A DNA stretch of 64,000 bases from an uncultured Christensenellaceae bacterium (lineage in GTDB: Bacteria; Bacillota; Clostridia; Christensenellales; Aristaeellaceae), in contig CAJOJQ010000030.1 in assembly GCA_905234985.1 (NCBI GenBank), forward strand, positions 1 through 64,000, in the 5' to 3' direction. Positions 1 to 8,110 of this stretch are shown here, piece after piece (the first letter of the stretch is position 1; every line of letters begins with the position of its first letter). A model generated the notes under the pieces. The model worked only from the letters and a program-made list of their open reading frames with translations. It was not told the origin of the DNA and did no database searches. Position numbers and translations under genes: made by a program.

Positions 1-40
1 TATTCTCAACTTTTCGCCGCTTTGAGCACCTTGGCCGCGC

Positions 41-175
41 TTACGCACGGAAAATTGGCCGACGCAACCTAATATCGGAGGTTATTGGAGGTTGCCAATT
101 GTTGCCCTGGAAGGGTTCTTTGCCGGTTGCCTTCAAAATCTCATCGGGGATTTCCCGACCGACTGCGTTTCTCAT
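41..175 (-). pseudogene. citF: Citrate lyase alpha subunit, truncated after about 27 codons
   Basis: CitF is the citrate:acetyl-ACP transferase subunit of citrate lyase. The first residues, MRNAVGREIPDEILKATGKE followed by PFQG, match the usual start of CitF, and the ATG lies one base after the citE stop, as in citDEF operons. From about base 98 downward the reading (NNWQPPITSD...) no longer resembles CitF and it stops at 41-43. The family is normally about 500 residues, so this copy is broken here. An insertion, a rearrangement or an assembly join could each explain it. The remaining 40 bases of the window edge are not recognisable. Confidence 0.6.
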
Positions 176-176
176 C

Positions 177-1076
177 TTACAAATCCCCCTTGTATACGCC
201 GCTGGCCTTGGCCAGAGCCAAGGTGCGCTTCGCGCCGTCATAGAAAGCGATGTCGATCATCTTGCCGTCCACCGTGAACACGCCGATGCCCTGGGCCTTC
301 TTGGTGTCGATTTCCCGCACCACCTTCTCGGCGAAGATGATGTCCTTGGGCTTGGGCGTATAAATTTCATGCACGATGGGGATCTGGCGGGGGTTGATGA
401 TGGATTTCCCGTCGAAGCCCATGGTGTGAATGGTTTCCACGTCTCTGCGGAAGCCCTCCATATCGTTGAGGTTGGTGTACACAGTGTCGAAGCACTGCAC
501 GCCTGCCGCGCGGGCGGCGATGATCATGTGCTGCCGCGCGCCCATGAGTTCCACGCCGGTGCCGGAAATGGTGGTCTGCAAATCCTTGGTATAGTCGCCG
601 CCGGACAGGGCGATGCCGAACAGCCGGGGGCTGGCCTGGCAGATTTCAAAGGCGTTCATCACGCCCCGGGCGGATTCCAGGGCGGCCATGATGAGGGTGC
701 GGCCTTTTTCCACGCCGAATTCCTCTTCCGCCGCTTCCACCGCCGCTTCCACCTTTTTCACGTCCTCCGCCGTTTCCGTCTTGGGGATGCGGATGCTGTC
801 GCAGCCGCTCGCCACGGAGCAGCGGATGTCCTCGATCCACAGATCCGTGTCCAGGCCGTTGATGCGCACCACGCGCTCCACGCCCCGGTAGTCGATTTCC
901 CGCAGGGCGTGGTACAGGGAATAGCGGGCCGCGTCCTTTTCCCGTTCGGCCACCGCGTCCTCCAGATCCAGCATGATGGAGTCAGGCGCGTAAATGTAGG
1001 GATCCTTGATGAGGCTGGGCTTCTGGCAGTTCAGGAACATCATGCTCCGGCGAAGCCGTTTCAGATTGGGATTCAT
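177..1076 (-). CDS. citE: Citrate lyase beta subunit (citryl-ACP lyase)
   Basis: CitE cleaves citryl-ACP to oxaloacetate and acetyl-ACP in the cytoplasm and is a Mg-dependent TIM-barrel enzyme of the HpcH/HpaI-CitE family. The 299-residue product has the family start (MNPNLKRLRRSMMFL), the PDSIMLDLEDAV motif near residues 32-43 with metal-binding acidic residues, an RING(L) segment, and the GVQCFDTVYTNLND region near the C-terminus. The start is the ATG whose last bases overlap the citD stop (ATGA), so the two are translationally coupled. Length is normal for CitE. Because citF is interrupted just downstream, an intact citrate lyase complex may not be made from this locus. Confidence 0.9.
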   Translation of the reverse strand: MNPNLKRLRRSMMFLNCQKPSLIKDPYIYAPDSIMLDLEDAVAEREKDAARYSLYHALREIDYRGVERVVRINGLDTDLWIEDIRCSVASGCDSIRIPKTETAEDVKKVEAAVEAAEEEFGVEKGRTLIMAALESARGVMNAFEICQASPRLFGIALSGGDYTKDLQTTISGTGVELMGARQHMIIAARAAGVQCFDTVYTNLNDMEGFRRDVETIHTMGFDGKSIINPRQIPIVHEIYTPKPKDIIFAEKVVREIDTKKAQGIGVFTVDGKMIDIAFYDGAKRTLALAKASGVYKGDL

Positions 1077-1372
1077 TTGATGACACCTCCCCAGGGCAGG
1101 CCGCCTTTGATGTCGTTGCTGCGGTACACCGCGCATTCCACCCGGGCCTTGATGGTGCAGTCCAGAGCGCCCTTGTCCACCACGGTCACTTTGGCGTCGG
1201 TCACTTCCAGGCGATCCAGGGTCTCATGGATCACCTTGCGGATCTGCTTGCCGTACTGGCGGATCACCGCGCTTTCCAGGTTCAGCTCCACCTTCCCCTC
1301 GCCCGGCTCCACAGTCACCATGCAGTCGCTGGATTCCACCGTGCCCGCCACGGCGGGCTTTTTGATCTCCAT
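1073..1372 (-). CDS. citD: Citrate lyase acyl carrier protein (gamma subunit)
   Basis: CitD is the small acyl carrier protein that bears the phosphoribosyl-dephospho-CoA prosthetic group of citrate lyase. The 99-residue product begins MEIKKPAVAGTVESSD. The serine pair in ESSD is where the prosthetic group attaches in the family. The GKQIRKVIHETL segment is also typical. A clear AAAGGAG ribosome site lies upstream, and the stop overlaps the citE start by four bases. Genes for the prosthetic-group enzymes (citX, citG) and the ligase citC are not in the window. Confidence 0.9.
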   Translation of the reverse strand: MEIKKPAVAGTVESSDCMVTVEPGEGKVELNLESAVIRQYGKQIRKVIHETLDRLEVTDAKVTVVDKGALDCTIKARVECAVYRSNDIKGGLPWGGVIK

Positions 1373-1433
1373 ACGCTTGGCTCCTTTCTATTTGTATCTC
1401 TCTTTCGTGAGAAATCAATTTCAGTCAGGAATA

Positions 1434-1973
1434 TCAGAAATATCCCAGCGCCAGCCCCAAACCGGCGGCCAGCAGGATGGTTTTGGGCACGCTCCATTTG
1501 AATTTGAGCAGCACGATCAGGGACGATACGCCGATCACCAGCGCGGGCCAGGATACAAAGCCCAACAGGCTGCCCGCGTAGTTGGTCATGCTCTGCTGGA
1601 TCATCACCGCGAAGATCATGCCGATGCATACGGGACGGATGCCGTAGAGCGCTTCATCCATCAGCTTGCTTTCCTTGAATTTTTTCAGGAACATGGCGGC
1701 CAGCACGGTCACGGTGAGGGAAGGGAAAATGACGCCCACCGTGGCGGAGAGCGCCCCTAAGATCCCGGCTGTGCGCGCCCCGGCAAAGGTGGCGCAGTTC
1801 AGCCCTAAGGGGCCGGGGGTCATTTCCGCGATGGCTACGATATCGGCCACCTCTTGAGAGGTCATCCAGCCGTGGGAAAGCATCTGATCGTTGATGAGGG
1901 GGATCATGGACATGCCGCCGAAGCTGGTGAACCCGATCATCAGGAAAGAAATGAACAGCTCAAGATAAATCAC
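1434..1973 (-). CDS. chrA: Chromate-transporter-family half protein, second half
   Basis: This is a membrane protein of 179 residues forming one CHR domain. The N-terminal FTSFGGMSMIPL, the PGPLGLN turn near residue 55 and about six hydrophobic helices are the family signatures. It starts at GTG (1973), preceded by AGGAGGTGAGG, and overlaps the end of the first CHR half by 14 bases. In many Bacillota two single-domain CHR proteins pair to make the transporter. Substrate is not known from sequence. Placement between YhcH and citrate lyase genes suggests an organic or inorganic anion other than chromate, which is inference. Confidence 0.85.
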   Translation of the reverse strand: MIYLELFISFLMIGFTSFGGMSMIPLINDQMLSHGWMTSQEVADIVAIAEMTPGPLGLNCATFAGARTAGILGALSATVGVIFPSLTVTVLAAMFLKKFKESKLMDEALYGIRPVCIGMIFAVMIQQSMTNYAGSLLGFVSWPALVIGVSSLIVLLKFKWSVPKTILLAAGLGLALGYF

Positions 1974-2523
1974 GGCGATGCCTCACCTCCTGGATCAGAA
2001 GTCCCGCCGCCGCGCCTAACAGCACGATCAGCACGTTGTTCAGGCCGGTGAACAGGCACAGCGCCAGCGCGCCCAGGGCCACCACGTAGCAGGGGGCGTC
2101 CTTCATGCCGGATTTGAACAGCTTGAGCAGCGCGCTGAAAATGATGGGCACCACCGCCGCGCGCACGCCCATCATGGCCCGCGCCACGTAGGGATTGTCC
2201 TTCGCAAGGTCGTACAGGAACACCACGCCCAACATGATGATCACCGGCGGGATCACGATGCCCAGCAGCGCGGCCACCGCGCCGGGAAGGCCCGCCACGT
2301 GATAGCCGAACAGCACGCTGGCGTTGCCGATCATCAGGCCCGGCATGGAACGGCCCACGGAAGTAAAGTCCAGCAGTTCCACGTCGGTGATCCAGCGCTT
2401 CTTTTCCACGTATTCCTTTTGAATCTGCGCCACGATGCTCCAGCCGCCGCCGAAGGTGAAGCAGCCGAATTTCAGAAACGTTTTGAAAACGTCAAGCGTT
2501 CTGGCCAGTTGTTCTTTCTTCAT
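1960..2523 (-). CDS. chrA: Chromate-transporter-family half protein, first half
   Basis: This 187-residue polytopic membrane protein is the first CHR half. It carries the CFTFGGGWSIV motif near residues 20-30, a short soluble segment (YVEKKRWI) and the SMPGLMIGNASVLFG helix. It shares the fold and the FGG signature with the following protein, which it overlaps, consistent with a heterodimeric transporter. Its ATG overlaps the TGA of the upstream YhcH gene (ATGA), so translation is coupled through the whole cluster. Transported ion unknown. Confidence 0.85.
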   Translation of the reverse strand: MKKEQLARTLDVFKTFLKFGCFTFGGGWSIVAQIQKEYVEKKRWITDVELLDFTSVGRSMPGLMIGNASVLFGYHVAGLPGAVAALLGIVIPPVIIMLGVVFLYDLAKDNPYVARAMMGVRAAVVPIIFSALLKLFKSGMKDAPCYVVALGALALCLFTGLNNVLIVLLGAAAGLLIQEVRHRRDLS

Positions 2524-2978
2524 GCGTCGTCCTCAATGCGGAATGGTTCCGGAGCGGGGGCTTTCACCACCCATTTTTCGATGCCGTCCCGCGCGTTTTC
2601 AGCACGTCCGCCCACCATGTGGGCTTCTCCCGGGAAAATGGCGCAGAAAGAACCCGCCTCCAATGTTACGGCGCTGCCCTGGGGCGCTCCGTTCAGCTTG
2701 CGGCCGTCCGCGCCGTTGGGCAGGGGTTCCGCAGGCTCCAGCTGTTTCCAGGGGATCAGGTGGATCACTTCCGCGCCCGTTTTGGCGATCATCAGATCAA
2801 TGGTGTGAAAGTGTACCTCAAACCGGCGCTGCTCCGGCGTTTTGGGCTGGTAGCTCTTTTCCCGCACTTCGCAGGGCGCGCTTTCAGGCTGCCCGGCGGC
2901 AAAGGCCCCGGCAATCTGTTCCGCGCCGGGGATCAGGCGCTCATAGAGCGGAAGACGGGAAATGCTGTCAACGATCAT
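2520..2978 (-). CDS. YhcH/YjgK/YiaL family protein (DUF386)
   Basis: The 152-residue product is a cupin-like DUF386 protein. Members include E. coli YhcH of sialic acid catabolism, YiaL of the L-ascorbate/2,3-diketogulonate cluster and the EbgC accessory subunit. Visible signatures are FEVHFHTIDLMI (metal-binding His/Glu) near residue 70, IHLIPWK, and AIFPGEAHMVGG near residue 115, with the conserved Pro-Gly-Glu-x-His. The substrate is usually a sugar-acid intermediate. It sits between the flavin-reductase-like gene (18 bases) and the CHR transporter (4-base overlap), so it is part of the operon. Confidence 0.85.
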   Translation of the reverse strand: MIVDSISRLPLYERLIPGAEQIAGAFAAGQPESAPCEVREKSYQPKTPEQRRFEVHFHTIDLMIAKTGAEVIHLIPWKQLEPAEPLPNGADGRKLNGAPQGSAVTLEAGSFCAIFPGEAHMVGGRAENARDGIEKWVVKAPAPEPFRIEDDA

Positions 2979-2996
2979 CGGTATCTATCCCCTTCC

Positions 2997-3431
2997 TTAC
3001 GCGCTGAAATCGCCCTTGGCTTCTTCTAAATTGCAGTTGAAGATCCTTACTTTTTTGAAAGGATAGTTGTAGGCTCCGGCCAGCGTACACAGCAGCAGCA
3101 CCTCGCTGCCCTTGGGCACCCACAGCCCGTCCGCCGACGTGATCTCCGGTTCCTTCGTGTCCCCGTCGGCGCTGACGGGCTGCTGATAGCGCCTGGCTTC
3201 CTCCAGCGGGGGAAAGGCCAGCACAAAGGAATCCCCCTCCTTCAGGCGCGCCCCGATGGGGTTGGCGCGGGAAAGGGAAAAGCTGAGCATGGGGTTGCGC
3301 TTGATGTTCAGCCAGGTGAACCATTCGGCGAGCTGCATATCGGTGCGGCCTTTTTCACCCTTCACGCACAGCACGGCGGCGCTGCGGGGCGGGGCGTTGC
3401 TGAACGCGTCGGAAACGGAGATGGTGTTCAT
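2997..3431 (-). CDS. Flavin-reductase-like split-barrel protein (putative)
   Basis: The product is 144 residues with no signal peptide. The segment SAAVLCVKGEKGRTDMQLAEW followed by NIKRNPMLSFSLSR resembles the N-terminal half of flavin-reductase-like (FMN-binding split-barrel) proteins. There the chain runs through a small-molecule pocket strand, then a 'P-M-(I/L)-x-(F/V)-S' strand. The C-terminal half ends with FKKVRIFNCNLEEAKGD. It is shorter than typical flavoredoxins (about 190), so activity is uncertain. The start is set by GAGGAG seven bases before the ATG. It lies in the operon between the hydratase and YhcH. An unassigned small protein is the alternative. Confidence 0.5.
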   Translation of the reverse strand: MNTISVSDAFSNAPPRSAAVLCVKGEKGRTDMQLAEWFTWLNIKRNPMLSFSLSRANPIGARLKEGDSFVLAFPPLEEARRYQQPVSADGDTKEPEITSADGLWVPKGSEVLLLCTLAGAYNYPFKKVRIFNCNLEEAKGDFSA

Positions 3432-3475
3432 GGAAGCTCCTCTTGAATCGTTCGGTCATCCTTATGAAAGAAGGT

Positions 3476-3599
3476 TTTAAATCAGGTAGGAAGTAGGAGG
3501 TAGGAAGTTTATATAGTCCACAAAGGGAGATCAACGAGCATTTTGATGAACATAATAAAACCTCCTACTTCCTACTTCCTACCTCCTACCTGCTTTAAA
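3476..3599. repeat. Inverted heptad-repeat element, locus A
   Basis: Left arm 3483-3507 consists of consecutive 7-base units of the form AGGTAGG/AAGTAGG. Right arm 3561-3592 is the complement, built of the same heptads in a different order. TTTAAA flanks both arms at 3476-3481 and 3594-3599. The spacer of about 53 bases is A+T-rich, begins near ATATAGT and ends in an ATAATAAAA run. A long imperfect cruciform or RNA hairpin can form. It lies between two co-directional genes of the hydratase operon. A second element of the same design occurs at 22053-22148 with different heptads. Confidence 0.8.
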
Positions 3600-3610
3600 G
3601 CGTCCTAAAG

Positions 3611-5887
3611 TCAGTCATTCACGGGATGATTCCGATAGTAGTTGATCAGGCAGCCGTCGGCGATGATCTGCCGCTCGTCGGGCGTCAGCGCGCCAAGACT
3701 CACGGCAAAGGGCGTCACGGTTCCTTCTTCCTTCACGGCGTAGGCGGTAAATTCCGGCGTGCCCTCCAGCACGGCCTTGCGCAATCCGGGGATGAACACC
3801 CAATCGCCTAAGTCGAACGCGGTTTCATCCTTCACCAGCAGGGGAGCCATGCCCCAGTTGATGCAGTTGGAGCGATAGCGCTTGGTGGCGTATTCCCTGG
3901 CCAGGTTGGCGGAAGCGCCTAATACGCGCTGGCAGGACGCGGCCTGCTCCCGGGCGGAGCCGTCGCCGGGCTTCACGGCGAAGATGGTGGAGCCGATGTC
4001 GGTGCTTTCGGGATTGACCTTCACGACTTTCGCCAGCGCCGCGTATACCCGCTTCACTTCCTCCGGCAGGCCCTTTCCGGCGGCCCGGTCGCGCTCGATT
4101 TGGCGCACGGCCTTGCTGCGGCCCACGTACTGCGGGTCCTTGCGGGAAAGGGTAAATTCGCTGAGGCGTTCGGGGTTGGAGCGGTAGGAGGAGGCTTCGC
4201 CGGAGGGAATCAGCTCGTCGGTGGTGGTCACCGGGTCGGTGATGTAGGAGCACACCTTCACCAGCAGATCGTCCGTCAGGGCGGGCTGCTCGGGCCAATC
4301 CTTGATGTTGGGGCCGAACTTGAGTTCATGCTCCGGCTCCGCCTTGCCAAAGCCGAAGTATACGCGCTTGTCGTACACGGACTTGTCGAAGGCGTAGGGA
4401 TATTTCTGATACTTGATATCCAGATCGGTGGCCGGGGTCAGCTTGCCGTGGTTGATGGCGGTGGCGGCGATGGAACGGGCGTCCATGAGGGCGACGGCGC
4501 TCATCTGGCCCTCGCCGGGCTTGCTGCCTTCGCGGTTGGGGAAATTGCGGGTGGTGTGGCGGATGGAGAATTCGCCGTTGGCGGGGGTGTCGCCCGCGCC
4601 GAAGCAGGGGCCGCAGAAGCATTCGCGGATGATGGCGCCCGCGGCGGCGATGTCCGTCAGCGTCCCGTTGCGCAGCAATTGCAGGAAGGCGGGCATGGAG
4701 CCGGGGTACACGCTCATGGTGAACGCGCCGTTGCCGATGGATTGGCCGCGCAGGATGTCGGCCACCGCGCACACGTTGTCGTACGTGCCGCCGGAGCAGC
4801 CGGCCACCAGGCCCTGTTCCACCCACACGCCGCCGTCGCGCACCTTGCTGACCAGATCGATCTTCGCGCCCACGATCTGCTTGTTGGCCCGCTCCTCGCA
4901 CTCATGCAGGATGTCCTTGGGGTTTTCCAGCAGTTCGCGGATGGTGATGGTGTGGCTGGGATGCATGGGCAGGGCGATGGTGCTTTCGATGGTGGAAAGA
5001 TCAATGTATACGCAGCCTTCGTAGTACGCCACGTCGGCGGGGAAGAGCTGCTTGTAGGCTTCGGGACGGCCATGGATGGTCAGGTATTCTTCCGTGGCCT
5101 GGTCGGTCTCCCAGATCGAACTCCAGCAGGTGGTTTCGGTGGTCATCACGTCGATGCCGTTGCGGTATTCCATGGGCAGCTTGGCCACGCCGGGACCCAC
5201 GAATTCCATGACCTTGTTCTTCACATAGCCGTTCTTGTACACCGCGCCGCAGATTTGCAGGGCCACGTCCTGGGGACCCACGCCGGGCTTGGGTTCGCCA
5301 TCCAAATAGATCAGCACCACGCCGGGGCGGGCCACGTCGTAGGTGCGGCCCACCAATTGCTTGGCTAATTCGCCGCCGCCTTCGCCCACGGAGAGGGTGC
5401 CGATGGCGCCGTAGCGGGTGTGAGAGTCGGAACCCAGGATCATGCGGCCGCAGCCCGCCATCATTTCCCGGTTGAAGGAGTGGATGACGGCCATGTTGGT
5501 GGGCACGTAAATGCCGCCGTACTTATGGGCCGCGCTGAGGGCGAACATGTGGTCGTCCTCGTTGATGGTGCCGCCCACGGCGCACAGGCTGTTGTGGCAG
5601 TTGGTCAGCACATAGGGCATGGGGAATTTCTTCATGCCGGAGGCCCGGGCGGTCTGGATGATGCCCACATAGGTGATATCGTGGCTGGTCAGGCTGTCGA
5701 AGCGCATTTGCAGGCGATCCATGTTCCCGCTCTTGTTGTGGGCTTTCAGGATGCCGTAGGCGATGGTGCCCTTTTCGGCTTCTTCTTTGGAAACGGGCCT
5801 GCCCGTCCGCTTTTCCGCCTCCCGCGCGTCCGTCACCACTTCGCGGCCATGGAGCAGATATACGCCGGAATCATACAGTTTCAACAT
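3611..5887 (-). CDS. Aconitase-superfamily hydratase (YbhJ-like)
   Basis: This 758-residue cytoplasmic [4Fe-4S] hydro-lyase has the aconitase N-terminal fold. It shows SDSHTRYGAIGTLSVG near residue 155 (aconitase DSHT signature), GCSGG near 365 and CFCGPCFGAGD near 430, which supply the three cluster cysteines. A C-terminal swivel domain contains YRSNCINWGMAPL. It is closer to the 'hydratase' YbhJ group than to citrate-cycle aconitase, so the substrate need not be citrate. The ATG at 5887 is preceded by AAGGGAG at good spacing; an upstream TTG at 5908 is less likely. It is the first gene of the minus-strand operon that ends in citrate lyase, and it diverges from the GH115 gene. Confidence 0.85.
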   Translation of the reverse strand: MLKLYDSGVYLLHGREVVTDAREAEKRTGRPVSKEEAEKGTIAYGILKAHNKSGNMDRLQMRFDSLTSHDITYVGIIQTARASGMKKFPMPYVLTNCHNSLCAVGGTINEDDHMFALSAAHKYGGIYVPTNMAVIHSFNREMMAGCGRMILGSDSHTRYGAIGTLSVGEGGGELAKQLVGRTYDVARPGVVLIYLDGEPKPGVGPQDVALQICGAVYKNGYVKNKVMEFVGPGVAKLPMEYRNGIDVMTTETTCWSSIWETDQATEEYLTIHGRPEAYKQLFPADVAYYEGCVYIDLSTIESTIALPMHPSHTITIRELLENPKDILHECEERANKQIVGAKIDLVSKVRDGGVWVEQGLVAGCSGGTYDNVCAVADILRGQSIGNGAFTMSVYPGSMPAFLQLLRNGTLTDIAAAGAIIRECFCGPCFGAGDTPANGEFSIRHTTRNFPNREGSKPGEGQMSAVALMDARSIAATAINHGKLTPATDLDIKYQKYPYAFDKSVYDKRVYFGFGKAEPEHELKFGPNIKDWPEQPALTDDLLVKVCSYITDPVTTTDELIPSGEASSYRSNPERLSEFTLSRKDPQYVGRSKAVRQIERDRAAGKGLPEEVKRVYAALAKVVKVNPESTDIGSTIFAVKPGDGSAREQAASCQRVLGASANLAREYATKRYRSNCINWGMAPLLVKDETAFDLGDWVFIPGLRKAVLEGTPEFTAYAVKEEGTVTPFAVSLGALTPDERQIIADGCLINYYRNHPVND

Positions 5888-5973
5888 GAGGGTACTCCCT
5901 TCGTACAAGAATCTCTTTCACCGGGAACTTTTCCTATGATACCGATGATCCGCGCAATCGTCAAGCCTTTTTA

Positions 5974-6003
5974 TTGAAATATGCGCCCGTCTTGTGATAT
6001 AGT
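5974..6003 (+). promoter_or_regulatory. Sigma-A-type promoter for the GH115 operon
   Basis: TTGAAA (5974-5979) and TATAGT (5998-6003) are separated by 18 bases. They lie about 70 bases before the GH115 start codon, in the divergent gap shared with the hydratase operon. Confidence 0.5.
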
Positions 6004-6073
6004 ATAAATAAAGATAACGCCGGGCGGTTCGCTGCGGCCCGCGCTGAACCGGCATTGACAGGAGGAATCGAGC

Positions 6074-8110
6074 ATGGCTTCCTTTATTCTTTCCCTTTCC
6101 ACGCGAATCATGGCGGATGAAAGCCTTTCCGCCGTCCGCCACGCCGCGGATATCCTGCGCCGGGACATGCGCGCGGCCCTGACGGAGGGCGGGCCGGAAA
6201 ATGTCATCCGGCTTTCCATCGACCCCGCTTTACCGGCGGAAGCCTATTCCGCCCATGTAACGCCGGAGGAAATCACCCTGCGCTGCGGCGACGATTTGGG
6301 CGCGGCCTATGCCCTGCTCTCTGTCAGCGAACGGCTGCTGGATGTGAAGCCCTTAGGCTGGTGGATGGGCTTATTGCCCAAAAAGTTAGGAAGCGTGGCC
6401 GTTTCATGCCAAACCTGGGAAAGCCCAAAGTACAAGGTGCGCTTCAGGGGCTGGTTCGTCAACGATGAGGTGCTTTTTTCCGGCTGGCACAGCGAGGAAA
6501 ACGCCCGGGCCGAGGTGTGGGAGCGGGTGTTTGAAACTGTGCTTCGCTGCGGCGGCAATATGGTGATCCCCGGCACGGACCGGGGCTTTGACGGCCACGC
6601 CCTCAATGAAATGGCGCTGGAGCGGGGCTTATGGCTCACCCAGCACCACACGGAGCTGTTGGGCGCGAAAATGTTCGCCCGGGTCTATCCCGATCTCCAG
6701 CCCTCCTATACCCTGTACCCGGACAAATACGAGGGTCTGTGGCAGGAATCCATCGACCGGTACGCGGGCAAGCGCGTGGTGTGGGCCGTGGGCTTCCGGG
6801 GCCAGGGCGACCGGGCCTTCTGGGAGGACGACGGGGAAGCGGACACTGCCGAAAAGCGCGGCGCGTTCATCGCGCGGGTCATGGAGCGGCAAATGGAGCT
6901 GGTGCGGGCAAAAGATCCCGCCGCCCATTTCTGCACCAACCTGTACGGCGAAATGATGGCGCTGTACCGGGAAGGGCACCTGCCCGTGCCGGAGGGGGTC
7001 ATCAAGCTGTGGGGCGACAACGGCTTCGGCAAAATGGTGTCCCGCCGCCAGAATAACGACAATCCCCGCACCGACGCCATGCCCGCCGCCGACGAGCCGG
7101 GCGAAAACGGCATTTATTATCACGTCAGTTTTTATGATTTGCAGGCCGCCAACCATATCACGCCCTTGCAAAACGCGCCCCAGATGGTAGCGGACGAACT
7201 GAAAACGATCCTGGATCATCACGCGGACACCCTGTGGAATGTGAACGTGGGTTCCATTTATCCCCATCCCTTCCTGCTGGATCTGGTTTCCCGCATGTGG
7301 AAAACAGGCACATACGACGCCGAGGAAGCCGCCAGGGATTTTGCCCGGCAGTATTACGGGGAGGAACAACTGGCTTTCCTGTTCACCGATTATTCGGAAA
7401 ACGCCGTTTTCTACGGCCCTCATGCCGACGACCGGGCGGGGGATCAGTATTACCATTGGCCCCTGCGGGCCCTGGCCCACGCCCTGCTTCGGGGCGAAAC
7501 GGACAGGCCCATCGACTCTTTGCGCTGGGCCGCCGAAGGGGACTTTGAACAGCAGACCCGGCATTTGGCGGCAATCGTAAAGCCAGGCGTTACCGCCTGG
7601 CGGGAATATGTGCGGAAAGCGCGAAACGCCATGGACGCGTTGGAGGACGCCGCCGTCTGCCGCCTCCGGGATCGGGAATACCTGTACGGCCTCATTCATC
7701 AGACCGGGTGCGAAGGGCTGTACAGCTTCTGCCAGGCCTGCGTTCACGCGCTGCGGGGAAATGATCTGCAAGCCTGCCTCTGGACGGACAGGGCTTTGCA
7801 ATGCCACCGGAAAGCGCTGGAAGCCATGGATCAGGTGCAGGGGCGCTTTGCCCACATTTATCGCAACGACTGTTTCTCCGGCGTGTCCGTGACGGTGCGG
7901 GTGCTGGAGGCCGTGCGGGCCTGGCTCCGCATCCGGGGCGACGGGGAATACCTGTTCAAATGGGAAAAGCAGTATCTGGTGCCCCGGGAGGAAGCGCTGC
8001 TTTCCTTGCAGTCCCACCGCACCACGCAATTGTCCGACGACGATCTCTGCCTGCGTCTCCGGGGTGAAATTCCCCTGGAAACGGCCTTTTTTGAGGGGGA
8101 TGCCAAGTGA
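6074..8110 (+). CDS. Glycoside hydrolase family 115-like (alpha-glucuronidase)
   Basis: GH115 enzymes release 4-O-methyl-glucuronic acid from xylan. The 678-residue protein has an N-terminal alpha/beta domain of the GH67/GH115 type (residues 1-95), then a barrel. Motifs include FRGWFVNDE (about 118), GFRGQGDRAFWEDDG (about 240), LWGDNGFGKM (about 312) and GIYYHVSFYD (about 345), which parallel the GH115 'R-G-x-G-D', 'W-x-D-(D/N)-N-x-G' and 'G-x-Y-Y-H-x-S' blocks. A helical segment follows. There is no signal peptide, so it acts on imported oligosaccharides. It lacks the C-terminal domain of longer (800-1000 residue) homologues. A GGAGGAATCGAGC ribosome site precedes the ATG. The stop overlaps the GTG start of the next gene. 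Confidence 0.75.
   Translation: MASFILSLSTRIMADESLSAVRHAADILRRDMRAALTEGGPENVIRLSIDPALPAEAYSAHVTPEEITLRCGDDLGAAYALLSVSERLLDVKPLGWWMGLLPKKLGSVAVSCQTWESPKYKVRFRGWFVNDEVLFSGWHSEENARAEVWERVFETVLRCGGNMVIPGTDRGFDGHALNEMALERGLWLTQHHTELLGAKMFARVYPDLQPSYTLYPDKYEGLWQESIDRYAGKRVVWAVGFRGQGDRAFWEDDGEADTAEKRGAFIARVMERQMELVRAKDPAAHFCTNLYGEMMALYREGHLPVPEGVIKLWGDNGFGKMVSRRQNNDNPRTDAMPAADEPGENGIYYHVSFYDLQAANHITPLQNAPQMVADELKTILDHHADTLWNVNVGSIYPHPFLLDLVSRMWKTGTYDAEEAARDFARQYYGEEQLAFLFTDYSENAVFYGPHADDRAGDQYYHWPLRALAHALLRGETDRPIDSLRWAAEGDFEQQTRHLAAIVKPGVTAWREYVRKARNAMDALEDAAVCRLRDREYLYGLIHQTGCEGLYSFCQACVHALRGNDLQACLWTDRALQCHRKALEAMDQVQGRFAHIYRNDCFSGVSVTVRVLEAVRAWLRIRGDGEYLFKWEKQYLVPREEALLSLQSHRTTQLSDDDLCLRLRGEIPLETAFFEGDAK

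Noticed and set aside
99-1760. 553-codon open frame on the plus strand opposite citE/citD and the CHR gene
   Set aside because: It is rich in His, Ala and Gly, has no family motif or ribosome site, and lies fully antisense to well-recognised genes. It is the usual shadow of G+C-rich coding sequence.
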